From positions 4,630,988 through 4,694,987 of the forward strand of contig NW_023503372.1 in assembly GCF_014529535.1 (NCBI RefSeq): a DNA stretch of 64,000 nucleotides. The letters are read 5' to 3'. A program made the position numbers and the translations under genes. Below, piece by piece: positions 24,184 through 35,135 of this stretch (positions are counted from its first letter, which is position 1; each line of letters starts with the position of its first letter). The notes beneath the pieces are model-generated. The model was not told the DNA's origin. It saw only the letters and a list, made by a program, of their open reading frames with translations, and ran no database searches. Source of the DNA: Bradysia coprophila (taxonomy: Eukaryota > Arthropoda > Insecta > Diptera > Sciaridae).

Positions 24184-25048
24184 TAATTAAGGCAAAGTAT
24201 CAATTTGTGCATTTCAGTTTGACGGTTGATGGTTTGTTTAGGCGCTTTGGATCGGCAATCTGGAACACAAAGAAAGCGGGATATTAGTTAGGGAGTTACG
24301 TGTGGTTGAAATTGTGTTCGTTCCAAACAGACACTACGAAATTCTGGCATGGAAATAATGTTTTCATCTTGGTGACCAAAAAATTAAATTACCATTCCGG
24401 TGCACACATTTCCTGTTGCTCAATTTCTCGGAATAATTTCTTTTGTTGTAAAAATTAGGCTACCAGGATAACCCATTACTCCATGCCAGACGAAATTAAG
24501 AGGAAAAGAATTATGAAACCTATGAAAAGTTCGATGTTTGAGAATTAGATATTGGCCTCAAATTGTCCAGAGCAGTCGGTTGATTGGAGACTCGTTCCGT
24601 GTATGGTAAGTAAAAAAAGAATTCGATAACATCAAAACAGGAGCTAAGTGGAACAGTTAACCAGAAGTGGGTGATCACACCTCGAGCCATCTTGATAGTC
24701 AACGAGATAAATCGTTGTACGCCGTCAGGCTGAATCTGGTTTACCTATCTAGGTTGCCTGCATTACGTTTTTAAATTTCAGAAAATGTAGGCAGCCTAGA
24801 TAGCCAGAGGCGCCAAAGGAGACTGCGTCCACCGATTCATTTCGTTGGCTGTCCATTCTCCATCTAGTTTCAGTCTACAAAACTTCTTGGCAAATCGAAT
24901 AATTTTTAGAGTACAAAAAGGAACAGAAACTCGACGTCTTTTTAAGCCGGTTTGAACCGGTTTCAGTAGTCGATTAAATCTTTTACGTTTTCCGTTAGTT
25001 CAATTATATAATGGCATCCTGCATTATCAGTTCTCTTAAGTGTCCACT
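24184..25048 (-). other. Cdk12 5' leader and upstream DNA
   Basis: On the minus strand TGTGTTCCAG followed by ATTGCCGATCC at about 24262 is a plausible 3' splice site 80 bp before the Cdk12 ATG, so the leader may be spliced. Beyond this nothing is recognised. Confidence 0.35.
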
Positions 25049-25169
25049 CCACTCAACAAAAAGTACTCCGTGAGAGAGCCGTGAGAGAGCAAGCTGTCAA
25101 ATAAACAAAGAAAAAATTGAAAAAATTCAATTTTGTGTCTCACACGGAGTACTTTTTTGGTAAGAGGAA
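25049..25169. mobile_element. Short MITE, copy 2 (CAAAAAGTACTC family)
   Basis: Ends CCACTCAACAAAAAGTACTC and GAGTACTTTTTTGGTAAGAGG are inverted. It matches the copy at 8231-8356 in ends and interior (AGCTGTCAAATAAACAAAG). About 121 bp; it differs from the other copy by scattered substitutions and GAGAGAGC-type indels. Confidence 0.8.
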
Positions 25170-27006
25170 TCTAAGCATTAGCGGTGTTTGAATGGTGAAT
25201 GATAGCTTTATCAGATATTTAAAGAGAGAAGAAAGAGTGAGAGAGACAACGACATTCTTTAGTTCATTGATAGATTCATATCTTTGCGACAAAGTAATGT
25301 AGTTCACAGTACATTGTATTCAAATGAGACTTTTCGGTACGATGTCGGGAACAATTTCGGGAACAAACACAGACCAATCAAAATTCTAACAACAACTTTC
25401 AATCAACGTTAATAATCGGGGGATATTATCGTCTCACTCGTTTATTGCATTTTCAGTTGCAGTGTTCAGTCACACATCTATCAATCAAACTTAAATCTGA
25501 CTACAAAAGTTACATTCGGTGGGCATAATTTGTTGATAAGAGTTAACTATGATACAAATCGACAATGTAATTAGCTGTGAAGTGTTTATTTTGCCTTTGT
25601 TTCGATTACGATTAACGGGTCGGAATGCAATCGTACACCATGCACCATATACAAATCGGCAAATATTTTATGCTGATGTCGGCAATGGTCGAGAGGAAAA
25701 AATGATTTTTTATGTGCATCTAAATGATCGAAAAATAGAATTGGAATTCCTTTTCTTACGTAATTTGTTGAAACACGTCAACATTTTACTGAATTAATAG
25801 AACGGTTCTACAGTTAACCCATGGATTATCAAAAAAAAATCGACCGTTTTGTGCCGTTCATTCTGTCTGAGGAAAAATTCTACAATGAGCTAACACCAGG
25901 GGATTTTTTGACGATTTATCCGCGCAACAATCCCTTCTCTTACTCTGCTTATTTCATGAATTTTCGAACCAGTGACTGATGACAATAATGAAAAAGAAAG
26001 AGGTCAGTTGATGGGTTTAATGATCTTCCCCATTCATTATTTGGCAGAAAGATTCTTTTACAATCAATGTAACCAGTGAGTCTTTTACATTGTTTAAAGG
26101 ATTGAATTTACGCAACAAAAGAACTACTCGGTTTTCGATACTCGTAAACGTCTTTTTTTTGATCGACAGTCGTCACCGTTACACACACAAAAATTGTATC
26201 AACTGCTGAGAAGCATAAAACCGGCGCCTTTGGAAATTATCAGAATCGTAAAATATCAACGGGTGACACTCGAACAAAAAAAAAATTCGATTCACGAAAA
26301 ACTGCTGCACATTTTTTCCTTTTGTATTAATTATCAATTTAAAATGAATCCAACCATCTGTACGGTATATTTCATCATACAGCAGAAAATTTGGTGCTTT
26401 GCACACACAAAAAAATATTGTCGAAAACAAACACCATTTCCAGATTGTATCAAATTGTCCAAACATCATTATATTATTGATAAGACCATCGTCATCCCAA
26501 ACACATAATCGCATAACGTCTAAATTTTACGGCGATTTAACAGAATGGATTTCAATTGACTAATTTTACTGTTGGATTAGATTGAGAGTCACCATTAAAA
26601 CTGACGAATTGACAAGAACAATTGGCTCATTGGAACAACATATTTGTTTGATATTTTTTTGGGGCCTAATAAACGTTTCGTATGCCAACCAGATAGTTCT
26701 CACTCGAACTCACAATTGGAATGTATCACACAGTGTTGGAGATTTCATAACACAATACAATAACTTCTGATAACGAACATTAATAGAGTTTTTGCTGCAT
26801 TTTTTCCTTCGATTTAAACACAAAACGAAATTCGGTAAAAAGAATCATTAGAACGTCACAGTGACTGCTGGTCGTTAACACAAAAAAAAATTCTTCGTAA
26901 CATCTCACTTAATAAAAAAAAAACACTGAAAATGGCCCCGAACACCAGAAGACACAGAATCGATCAAACAAATTGGTGAAAATGTCAACAAATTTTTTTG
27001 GAACTT
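25170..27006. other. Intergenic or long first intron of Cdk12
   Basis: AT-rich with many A-runs; overlapping short frames on both strands (25549-25797, 26179-26514) show no family features. Confidence 0.45.
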
Positions 27007-27060
27007 ACCGATCACGTATCCAGATGTTGATGAATTCTTGTTGCTCGCCACTCATTAATG
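27007..27060 (-). other. Candidate upstream 5' exon with donor site
   Basis: On the minus strand an ATG at about 27055 opens MSGEQQEFINIWIRDR and runs straight into a strong donor, CG-GTAAGTTCC, at about 27006. If spliced to the acceptor near 24262 the frame ends after a few more codons, which would make it an upstream ORF in a Cdk12 leader. It could also be the first exon of another gene whose next exon I did not find. Confidence 0.3.
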
Positions 27061-27179
27061 TTTCACAATTACATATTCAAATCACTTCAAAACGTTTTTA
27101 TTTGCCACACAAAATTTCCACAAATGTTGAAAAGGTTGAGGAAAAAAAAAAATTCACTTGAAAAATGGCGAACGATGAA

Positions 27180-28791
27180 ATGTCAGTTTTTTTCTCCCGA
27201 ACTAAAAAACCCTTTGTAGACGGTTTACGGTCTAAAATATGATTAAATTGCAATTAATAACGATTCTTCTATTCTTTATTGTTCTTTCGGTGATTGCGAT
27301 GACAAAAAATATCATTTAAATCAACTCGATTTCTTGCGATTTATCATCATCTACAAGCAAAGCATTTAAAGAGTTCTGACCATCTAATTGAAAATTTTCG
27401 AATGTCATTAGTGAGTTGCTCAGTTCGCCCAATATGATCACCAGAAAATGACATTCCTTGACATTTCTATTCGTGCGGTTGGTACGCTAGGTAGCACATA
27501 TAACGACATTCCTTTTGAATGTAAATAAAATTCAAATTCGATTTTTATTAGATTCTTGATTAATAGGATTTTACGTGTTGTCTTAACCTTTCAGAAACGG
27601 CTATTCATCTGCTATCGACGACAAATGTAAATGATAAGCACTGGCTGTGGTTAGTGCCTTCTTATATAGTATGACCAAAGCTGTATACTTTGGGGAGGTC
27701 ATGCAGATCGCCATTTCATAAGATACGCGGGAACGCACCTTTTCCATAACTCTCGTATCTGAATCTGCGTGACCTCCCCAAAGTATACAGCACTTTTGAA
27801 GTGATAGATTTTGTCTCAAATATTAGCAGTGTACTTCACACAAATGAAGTAATCGATTTTGTTGTGATAAGCTTGCTTAAGTACTTAGCAAATCTTTGGG
27901 AGTAGATCCCGGTTTTGAACAAAATCCTTGTTGAATCCAAGGCTGTAAATGCTGTAAACTTTGGGGTTCCAAAATTTACAGACTTACGTATCACGATATA
28001 ATCCAAAGTTATTATATTAGAAGAAGATTATTTAATCCAGAAAATGAAAGATCAACACCAAGACTGTAAACTTAACTCCTCAAACAGATCGCCATTTCAA
28101 TAGGATACGCAGGAGTTATACCACTTCTGATGATTTTAAATTTAAAAAAAAATAATGTCATCATCAAAGCGCGACGAGAATGATAACAGAAGGAGAATTT
28201 TTCAATCTGTATCTGCTTGACCTTCCCAAAGCTTTGGTGTTACCCTTGACCTTTTACATTCTGAGAAATTCACCAAAATCAAATTCGTATGGTGTGTGGT
28301 GGATATAAATATTTATGGAAAGTCAATGTATGTATGAACCTATCCCACCTGTATATAGTTTCATTGTGGAAAGTGTCAACCGTGCATCATAATTTGTGCG
28401 ACCTCCCTAAAGTTTACAGCTCCATTTCGATCAGCATAGCGATTCTTAACAGTCAACGAGATAAATCACGCAGTCTACTTCGTCTAGAAAATCTATTACT
28501 TCATTCGCTTTCACGTACGTATATCATTCGTTACAGGTTTATTCAAAGTACATATACCAAACAAGACTTTTCACTGGCCGAACCGCCGAACGAACACGAT
28601 TTCATCCACAGAGATCGGCTTTCATATAAATATTGATAATTTCCCCTATGGATGAAATTTGACAGTAATATGACAATTTGTATGGCCTTGGAACGGATAT
28701 ATATATATAAGATCACAATAACGGAAGGCCATCTTGTTGCCACGGTGCTATTTCCTGCAATGAAAGTATAAACCAGGTGTGGTCTGTTCAT
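27180..28791. repeat. Cluster of related GACCTCCCCAAAG inverted repeats
   Basis: GCTGTATACTTTGGGGAGGTCA at about 27681-27702 (read without its last bases) pairs with TGACCTCCCCAAAGTATACAGC at 27768-27789. Related words recur: GATCGCCATTTCA(A)TA(G)GATACGC at about 27707 and 28086, ACCTTCCCAAAG at 28221 and GACCTCCCTAAAGTTTACAGC at 28401. It looks like several degraded copies of one small element. No gene seen. Confidence 0.55.
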
Positions 28792-28885
28792 ACAAACCGG
28801 ATGACATATCGATTTCATATAAACAAACTCACCTCCCATGAGAGGTGAGTTTGTTTATATGAAATCGATATGTCATCCGGTTTGT
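28792..28885. repeat. Perfect 44-bp hairpin, 6-nt loop
   Basis: 28792-28835 and 28842-28885 are exact reverse complements. Arms begin ACAAACCGGATGACATATCG and end AACTCACCTC; the loop is CCATGA. Perfect pairing suggests recent formation or copying. Confidence 0.95.
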
Positions 28886-29008
28886 CCTCCGCTACATACA
28901 AAGTTGACGTTCATTGATTTCTTGTATGGGTTATTGTCATTTATTGAGTATAAACAACGATGCACCTAAGTGCAATGAAACATTAATAAGACATTGTAAG
29001 GGTGACAG

Positions 29009-29315
29009 CACGACAGAGTAAAATAGACCAGGCAGTAGAGGTTTATTTTTGAAACGTCAAATAGGGGACCTAATACATACACCGTATGAAAATGAACTCA
29101 AATGAACACTACAATAAAATGAATTAATCGAGGGGTCACCGACTAGTTTTCGAAGTAGCAAATTTTAGCGATTTTTTGGGATTTATGGTTTAGTTGAAGC
29201 CTAAAATGGCGGACACTGTTCCCTAGGGAATCAATTTATTCGCAAAATATAAAGCTACTGGATCATTCCCTAGTCAAATCAAGCGCTCCTACCTGGTTTA
29301 TTTTATTCTGCCATG
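29009..29315. mobile_element. MITE copy A (CACGACAGAGTAAA family), 307 bp
   Basis: Left end CACGACAGAGTAAAATAGAC and the right end (minus strand) CATGGCAGAATAAAATAAAC form terminal inverted repeats of about 26 bp, both continuing CCAGG. Its right half matches the left half of copy B at 33979-34180 (GGAGCGCTTG, TTTGACTAGGGA). Flanks GTGACAG and GTTACAG are an imperfect duplication. Confidence 0.85.
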
Positions 29316-29979
29316 GTTACAGTAGGCGTGGGGTAATATGGCACATGGTGCTAAAACAACACATTTTTCAACTACGTAAAAGATGAACTCGTACACGATT
29401 TTTTGATACTAAAATTTTGTAAAAGTAGTAATTAAGTCGATTACAGTGAGAGTTCATTTTTTACATTGTTGAAAAGGGAGTTCTTTAGACACCGTGTGCC
29501 AGATTCCCCTATACCCGTTTATTAGCTATACCCTCGGGTTTAAGGTTAGAGGTTGTAAAATCTACCGACCAATTGTAGCTATTGAAATTTCTCCACCAGC
29601 CGTTTATATATGGCAACTTATGTGTATGCGCAACGCACTTCAAGCATGAGTGGTACCCTAAATAGGATACTGAAACTTGACAGTGTGTCATATAACTGTA
29701 ACACACTGTAAAAAACCATTACTTACAAAATAGTACTCTATTTGGCAGCTGTCAACTATGATCACTTTTGCTTGAATTGCGTTGGTATACGTGAATAAAA
29801 TACCAGAAATTGTTTCGTGATTTGACACACGAATTCTAAAAATGCGTGAAGATACCTGAGAGTGTTGTTTGCACATTACATCGCGCTCTCACACAAACGC
29901 ATTTGTTTGACATTTGAATGTTGACAAACAATAGTTGTTCAGTGTGCAAATACAGGTTTTTGCGATATCGTGCCTGAAA
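29316..29979. other. Upstream of the zinc-finger gene
   Basis: Nothing recognised; the part before 29980 should include the promoter and 5' UTR. Confidence 0.4.
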
Positions 29980-31819
29980 ATGAATTGCATTTTATGCATA
30001 AATGCAACAGCTGAATTCATTAACATTCACGATCGTATCGGAAAAGCGTTAAACATTCCCGAAGTAATTTCCAAACATTTCTGGTTTACGGTAAAAAAAA
30101 TGATTCGAACTGAACAAAGGTGACAAAAGCTACCAAAATTTCTTGTTTCGTCTTGTGACAGGTTGACGAATCCAGTGAGACTCATATTTGTGTTGATTGT
30201 TGGAAACACACGTCCTCATTCAATCTCTTCTACGACCGCGTCCTGGATGCTCATCGAAAGAATTCTACCGAAAATATTATTCCAATTAATCGACCATTTG
30301 AATCTCAATATCTGTCGACACTGCCAGGAACAGTTGCGGGATATCACCTTGGCAAACCATTCAAGACTGAAGCGATTGCAGAAGATCAGCAGAATGAAAA
30401 CGAGAGTCCGATGCCTCATCTTATTAAATATGAATCGATTGCACCACCTAATGTATCGCCAGTCACAGTAAAATTGGAAAGTTGCTACGATGACTCTACG
30501 CTCCACAATGACGCCTCTTTCAATGATGACAGCGATGACAACGGTACGTATACCTTTCTGGAAGCTTTTCCCTCGACATGACCTAATCCCTGAGCCGATG
30601 TCATCTTTTGACTCAGATGATGGCACAGAGACAGACACTGAAACGAATTCCAACACGAAAGACCGAGATGAGACTGCAGATACGGATGAGTTGGACGTGG
30701 AGAGCAAAATGGCAGACTATTTCCGAATGAATTGTGATTTATGCTCCGTGGCGCTTGAGTCAATGGCAGACATTCAACAGCATTTCAAAAACATGCACAA
30801 CATCAACCGAGGCTATTTAAGGTGCTGTGACTGCAGCAATAGGAAATTTCGTATGCGGAAGCAAATTGTGGACCATGTTACATGGCACTTAGATCCGACT
30901 GCTTTTCAGTGAGTAGAGCATTGACTGCTGTTGCGTGTAAAATAAAACGACTCTAATCCACTGCAGGTGCAAGAAATGTTTGAAAACGTTTACGGAAGAG
31001 AGTCGTCTAGTTACCCATAAGGCGTCCCATCATATGGACGATGACAAACTTATATTCAATTGTCATGTGTGTGAAAAGCGATTCGGCAAGCAGCACATTT
31101 TAAATGAACATGTGAGACGAGTTCACCCGCCGGACGACCAAAGCTTTGCGTGTGATATATGCCAGAAAGAGTAAGTTCGTGAGTCCATTTCGTTTAGTTT
31201 TGCCTTACCACCGGTAGCCAGACGATATCACCTTTCTGTCCTCTAGGTACAAAACGAAAAAGCTCCTTCACAACCACATACAGACCGTACACAACCGTAA
31301 AGACACCAAACACATCTGTGATATTTGTGCTAGAGTTATGAGTTCCAAGCACTCACTCAAGGAACATGTCAAAACGCATACCGATGGCGAGCGCTTCAAA
31401 TGCGACGAATGTGGATCGATGCTGAAAAGTCAATCGTCGTTGATCAAGCACAAGAAAATGCACACGGACGTCGAACAAACGTGCGACATCTGTTTCAAAG
31501 TAAAACCGAACGCATCGGCTCTGAGGAATCATGTGAGGAATGTCCATAGCGAGGCGAAGCACAAATGCACGTATTGTGACAAAGCGTTCAGACGGTCGAT
31601 GTCGTTGAAGGTAAAAGTTCAAAATTGTGAAGAGTTTGTGATCGCAGAATTTTTGATTTATAAAAATGATCCCAGGAACATGTCGCCACCCATACCGGAG
31701 AGGTCTTATACACCTGTTCGTTTTGTTCGACCACATTCAAATCTAGCGCTAACAAGTTCAAACACTACAGACAAGTACACTTTGAAGAATGGAAAGCTAA
31801 CAAAAAAGTGAAGAAGTAG
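29980..31819 (+). CDS. ZAD / C2H2 zinc-finger protein
   Basis: Six exons join in frame: 29980-30090, 30162-30543, 30617-30908, 30967-31170, 31247-31610 and 31676-31819, giving 498 aa. The N-terminus has a zinc-finger-associated domain (ZAD): Cys3 and Cys6 (CILC) pair with Cys47 and Cys50 (CVDC). ZADs mediate dimerisation and are expanded in insects. An acidic linker of about 150 residues follows, then about ten C2H2 fingers, from CDLC near residue 205 to CSFC...HYRQVH near the end, including CHVCEKRF, CDICQKEY, CDICARVM, CDECGSML, CDICFKVK and CTYCDKAF. Several introns cut within or next to fingers. The basic tail KANKKVKK could aid nuclear import. Likely a sequence-specific transcription factor; the orthologue cannot be named because these genes turn over fast. 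Confidence 0.9.
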
Positions 31820-31864
31820 AACCGGCGATCAAAGTTGTTACATATTCAAGTAGTCCCGTTCCAA

Positions 31865-31870
31865 AATAAA
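31865..31870 (+). terminator. Polyadenylation signal of the zinc-finger gene
   Basis: AATAAA lies 46 bp after the stop codon, followed by T-rich sequence. This is a normal position for a short insect 3' UTR. Confidence 0.7.
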
Positions 31871-31879
31871 ATTTTTGTT

Positions 31880-33355
31880 TTTAAGAATTTTTTTTTTTGA
31901 AGTCTAACGAATGAAAGTAAAGTCAAATCGCCGAGGGCGAAGCTGTAAGGGAAATTGGTGGTTCTTTTGGAACAGAAATGGACTTTTATGGAATTTGTGG
32001 TGCCAATGACTCCAGCTTATCACGGTTTGATTCATCTTTCCAGTATTACGAGGGATATAGACTATGTAGCAAACTTCCAGCAAGCATGTGATGCCTTATC
32101 ATGCTCCAGAGAATACCCGAACTGGCAAAAAAAACTTGAACGACCTGAACCCGAACCAATTTAATTTTACCGGGCGTTTTTCATTTAAAAAATTTAAATT
32201 CGGGTCGGGTTTCGAAAATCCTATTTTCTTCTATAGATTTCCATTTTCTTCGAAGAAATTTACCTTGGGTTTTTCAAAGGTTTTCTTAAATGACAAAATA
32301 CTTTTCTACTTACTTTTCTTCGAAGATCAGTTCAGTCCAGTGAATTCGTCATAAATTTAGCTAGTCCACGATGAGATCAGATTCAGATACCTAAAAACGA
32401 CTCAGGCAACATTTGTTGGATCCATTGTGCTATACAGTCGTTCCACGGTCATCCATCCCTCTCGGGCTCGATTAGCCATTTGATTCACTTATAATAAACC
32501 AAATCGTGCATCTCTAACTTAATCGACTCTTCAGATGCAACACTCTCTTATAAATAAAACCTTGCCCAAAGCGAAATCTAAAGAGAAAAAGCGGTCGAAC
32601 TGCAAGGTAACCAAACCTGTCATGACAGTGATTACGGTATGTGAGCTGTGCTGGTTGCCTCACTGGATATCACAGCCACTCGTACCGATCAGTCAGATTT
32701 CGCGATCCTTTGGCCATTGTCACAATTTGATGGACCGTGTGAATGTGCCTATTCACCGCCGATCTCCAAAATAGAATGACTTTGCTTCATAAAATATGTT
32801 TGTTGATAGTCATGAATATCATGATTGGTATCGTTGTAAAGCTTAGACCTCAGGCAGCCTGAGTGAGGCTAAACAGCAACTATATTTTTGAGATCAATAG
32901 AGTCCCACAGTTGGATGCAAACAGTCTTTGAAGTTTCCCGCAGGTCCCAAAATAACAAAAAAACGAAGACTTAAAAAAACTTAATCAAAAAAAAAATCAT
33001 CGAAATATTTTCTTGTTATGTTAATCTTACTCGTGGTACTGCCCTCTACAAAAAAAAACACTAAAAACATATCTTGTCCACGAGAGGTCCAATAAATTTT
33101 TTTTCAAGCTCACCGTGACATGAATCGGGAAGATTAGTTGGCTAGGATTGATAGCTAAGAATCGGTGTAATCAATACTCTCTCACTCTCTAGCAAACAAA
33201 CTCTCAGCTCTATGTGTCAAATTCACACCGTATTTCTTTGTATTCTACATTTTGACTGACTTCGCTGTACATGTGCATTTCAAAGGCTACTTGACACTTT
33301 CACCACCTTAAAAAAAAATCAATTTTCAAAAAAAAATTTACAAAGATTTATAGAT
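31880..33355. other. Intergenic, mostly unrecognised
   Basis: 32826-32843 (TGGTATCGTTGTAAAGCT) matches part of the foldback element in the Atox1 intron. Around 32100-32300 the sequence is rich in TTCGGG/TTTTC words. No gene seen. Confidence 0.45.
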
Positions 33356-33905
33356 TTATATCAAATCAAATATGTTTGAAACGGCATTAGCATCGTCATT
33401 TTCAAACGTTTTCAAAATTGAAGCAGAATTTCCTCTCTGAATTTCTATTGAATATTGTTGTATCAAGAAATTGGTCAAGCGCTTTTCTCCAGTTTTTTGT
33501 TGCAACAGTTTTCCGATTTTATTTATGAATTTCTTAGTGTCCTCTCCCATTGGCCCGAACGTTTCGAAAGCGACAGGAGTGAATATGTAGTCACGTTTTA
33601 ATGCCATCCATGTAGTGATTATGTTTATGACGTTCTGATTGGTCTGCGACCGAGCCAGCGATTTTCGCTGATTGGGCCCGGTACGATGAAGCAACAGTGT
33701 CGTTAACTGTAGCATCCCAAACCAAAGATTTTCCTCGTTCCCAAGGAGTGGTGGTTACGCCGTCAACGCGCTTTCCGTACGATCTGCTCATTCCAGGCGG
33801 TTCTAGCATGCTCGGGAAATCGATTTTAGATAAGGCATTCAAGGTTATTTTATTGAATCCAGAATCCTACATGTCTCGGAATTCTGCCAGCGCTCCTAAT
33901 GCATG
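33356..33905 (-). mobile_element. Fossil fragment of an RT-linked retroelement
   Basis: The minus strand carries segments of a domain known from the C-terminal part of invertebrate reverse-transcriptase-bearing elements; recognisable words are VTTTPWERGKSLVWDATV and FETFGPMGEDTKKFINKIG. The reverse transcriptase itself is not present here. The copy is broken and isolated, so it is an old fragment. The PD...WD spacing hints at a nuclease-like fold; that is inference. The exact element family cannot be named from the window. Confidence 0.6.
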
Positions 33906-33978
33906 ATAAACCGTGGTGGCCGTTTTCTTCGACAGTTTTTCCACATCGACAAGTGTGTTTTTCGCATAGTTTCACTCC

Positions 33979-34180
33979 CACGACAGAGTAAAGTTAACCA
34001 GGCAGGAGCGCTTGTTTGACTAGGGACCTGAATAATCTAGTAGCCCTACATTTTTTACGAACAAAATTTTTCAATTTATGTCAGTGTTCATTTGTGTTCA
34101 TTTTCATCCAGTGTATTAGGTCCCTTATTTGACGTTTCGAAAATGAACCGCTAATGCCTGGTTTATTTTACTCTGCCGTG
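33979..34180. mobile_element. MITE copy B (CACGACAGAGTAAA family), 202 bp, 8-bp TSD
   Basis: Ends CACGACAGAGTAAAGTTAAC and TTTATTTTACTCTGCCGTG are inverted repeats. An exact 8-bp direct repeat TTCACTCC flanks the element (33971-33978 and 34181-34188). With copy A at 29009-29315 this defines one family; 8-bp duplications fit the hAT superfamily. Confidence 0.92.
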
Positions 34181-34188
34181 TTCACTCC

Positions 34189-35135
34189 CAAACGTAAAAA
34201 ATATAGTTTGATTGCTAGGTGTAAATCAAAAACTGCTGCATTACGAAAATAAATAGCGTCAAATTGGAGTTGCCCTTATGTCATTTTTGTTGACTCAGGA
34301 GCTCACACGAAAACGAGCAAATTGAAACCACAGATTTTGCCTTGCAAATTTCATTTTATTTCATTTTTTATATAAAAAAAAGACCACAAACAAATGGTCA
34401 CATAAAATGACAAGTAATACATCTCATGATGATCTACGTGTGTGTACAGGATTGTCTGTTAAAACAAAGTTTTTCAAATAAAATTCGACTGACATTAATT
34501 TAACGGTCTTAACGAAATAATTTGTGTGCAGTTTCCATGTGGTTCAGCTGTTTGAGAGGCAAATTGTGTCGATGGGATTTTTTTTAGAATAGTCATAAGT
34601 GCGTTATTTGATGCTTTATCAAAAATAGTAGTGCCAAATGGATCATACGTTCTCCTGTTATTGTCTTAATATATATACTTCCGGTCGTAAATACTTGTTC
34701 CTTTCGAATAGCCGCTTAATGTTCTAAGTTAAAAATTTGTCTTAGGTCTAGTTCAATATATTTTGTATAACATAAATACTAAAGCGGAAACGTTTCCGAC
34801 GACAAATAGTAAAATCGATAAATTTATAGCTTAAAGTCGAAAGATTAAAAATGAATTTGGAATGAATTTTGGGAATGAATCTTAAACGTTAAAATAGTTG
34901 CGTAACGCTGAAAGTGTGTGAAAACACATTGGGTGAATGAATGAAAATTTCGGAATTTCTTTTTCGATCGTTCGTTAAGCAGGAAACCGTTTCACTGAGC
35001 TTTGAAACATTTTAAATTCAAGAAAATCGAAAAAATGAAAAAAAACTAAAAATTTTCCCTTAACTATATTGGACGGATGGAATGTATAGCTGTGCTGTTG
35101 AAATGATTGTTCGGTCGATCTTTTCCCCGTTTCGT
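34189..35135 (-). other. Likely M6 3' UTR and downstream DNA
   Basis: No open frame of note. A minus-strand AATAAA (plus TTTATT at 34355-34360) could end an M6 transcript with a long 3' UTR of about 780 bp. Confidence 0.4.
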
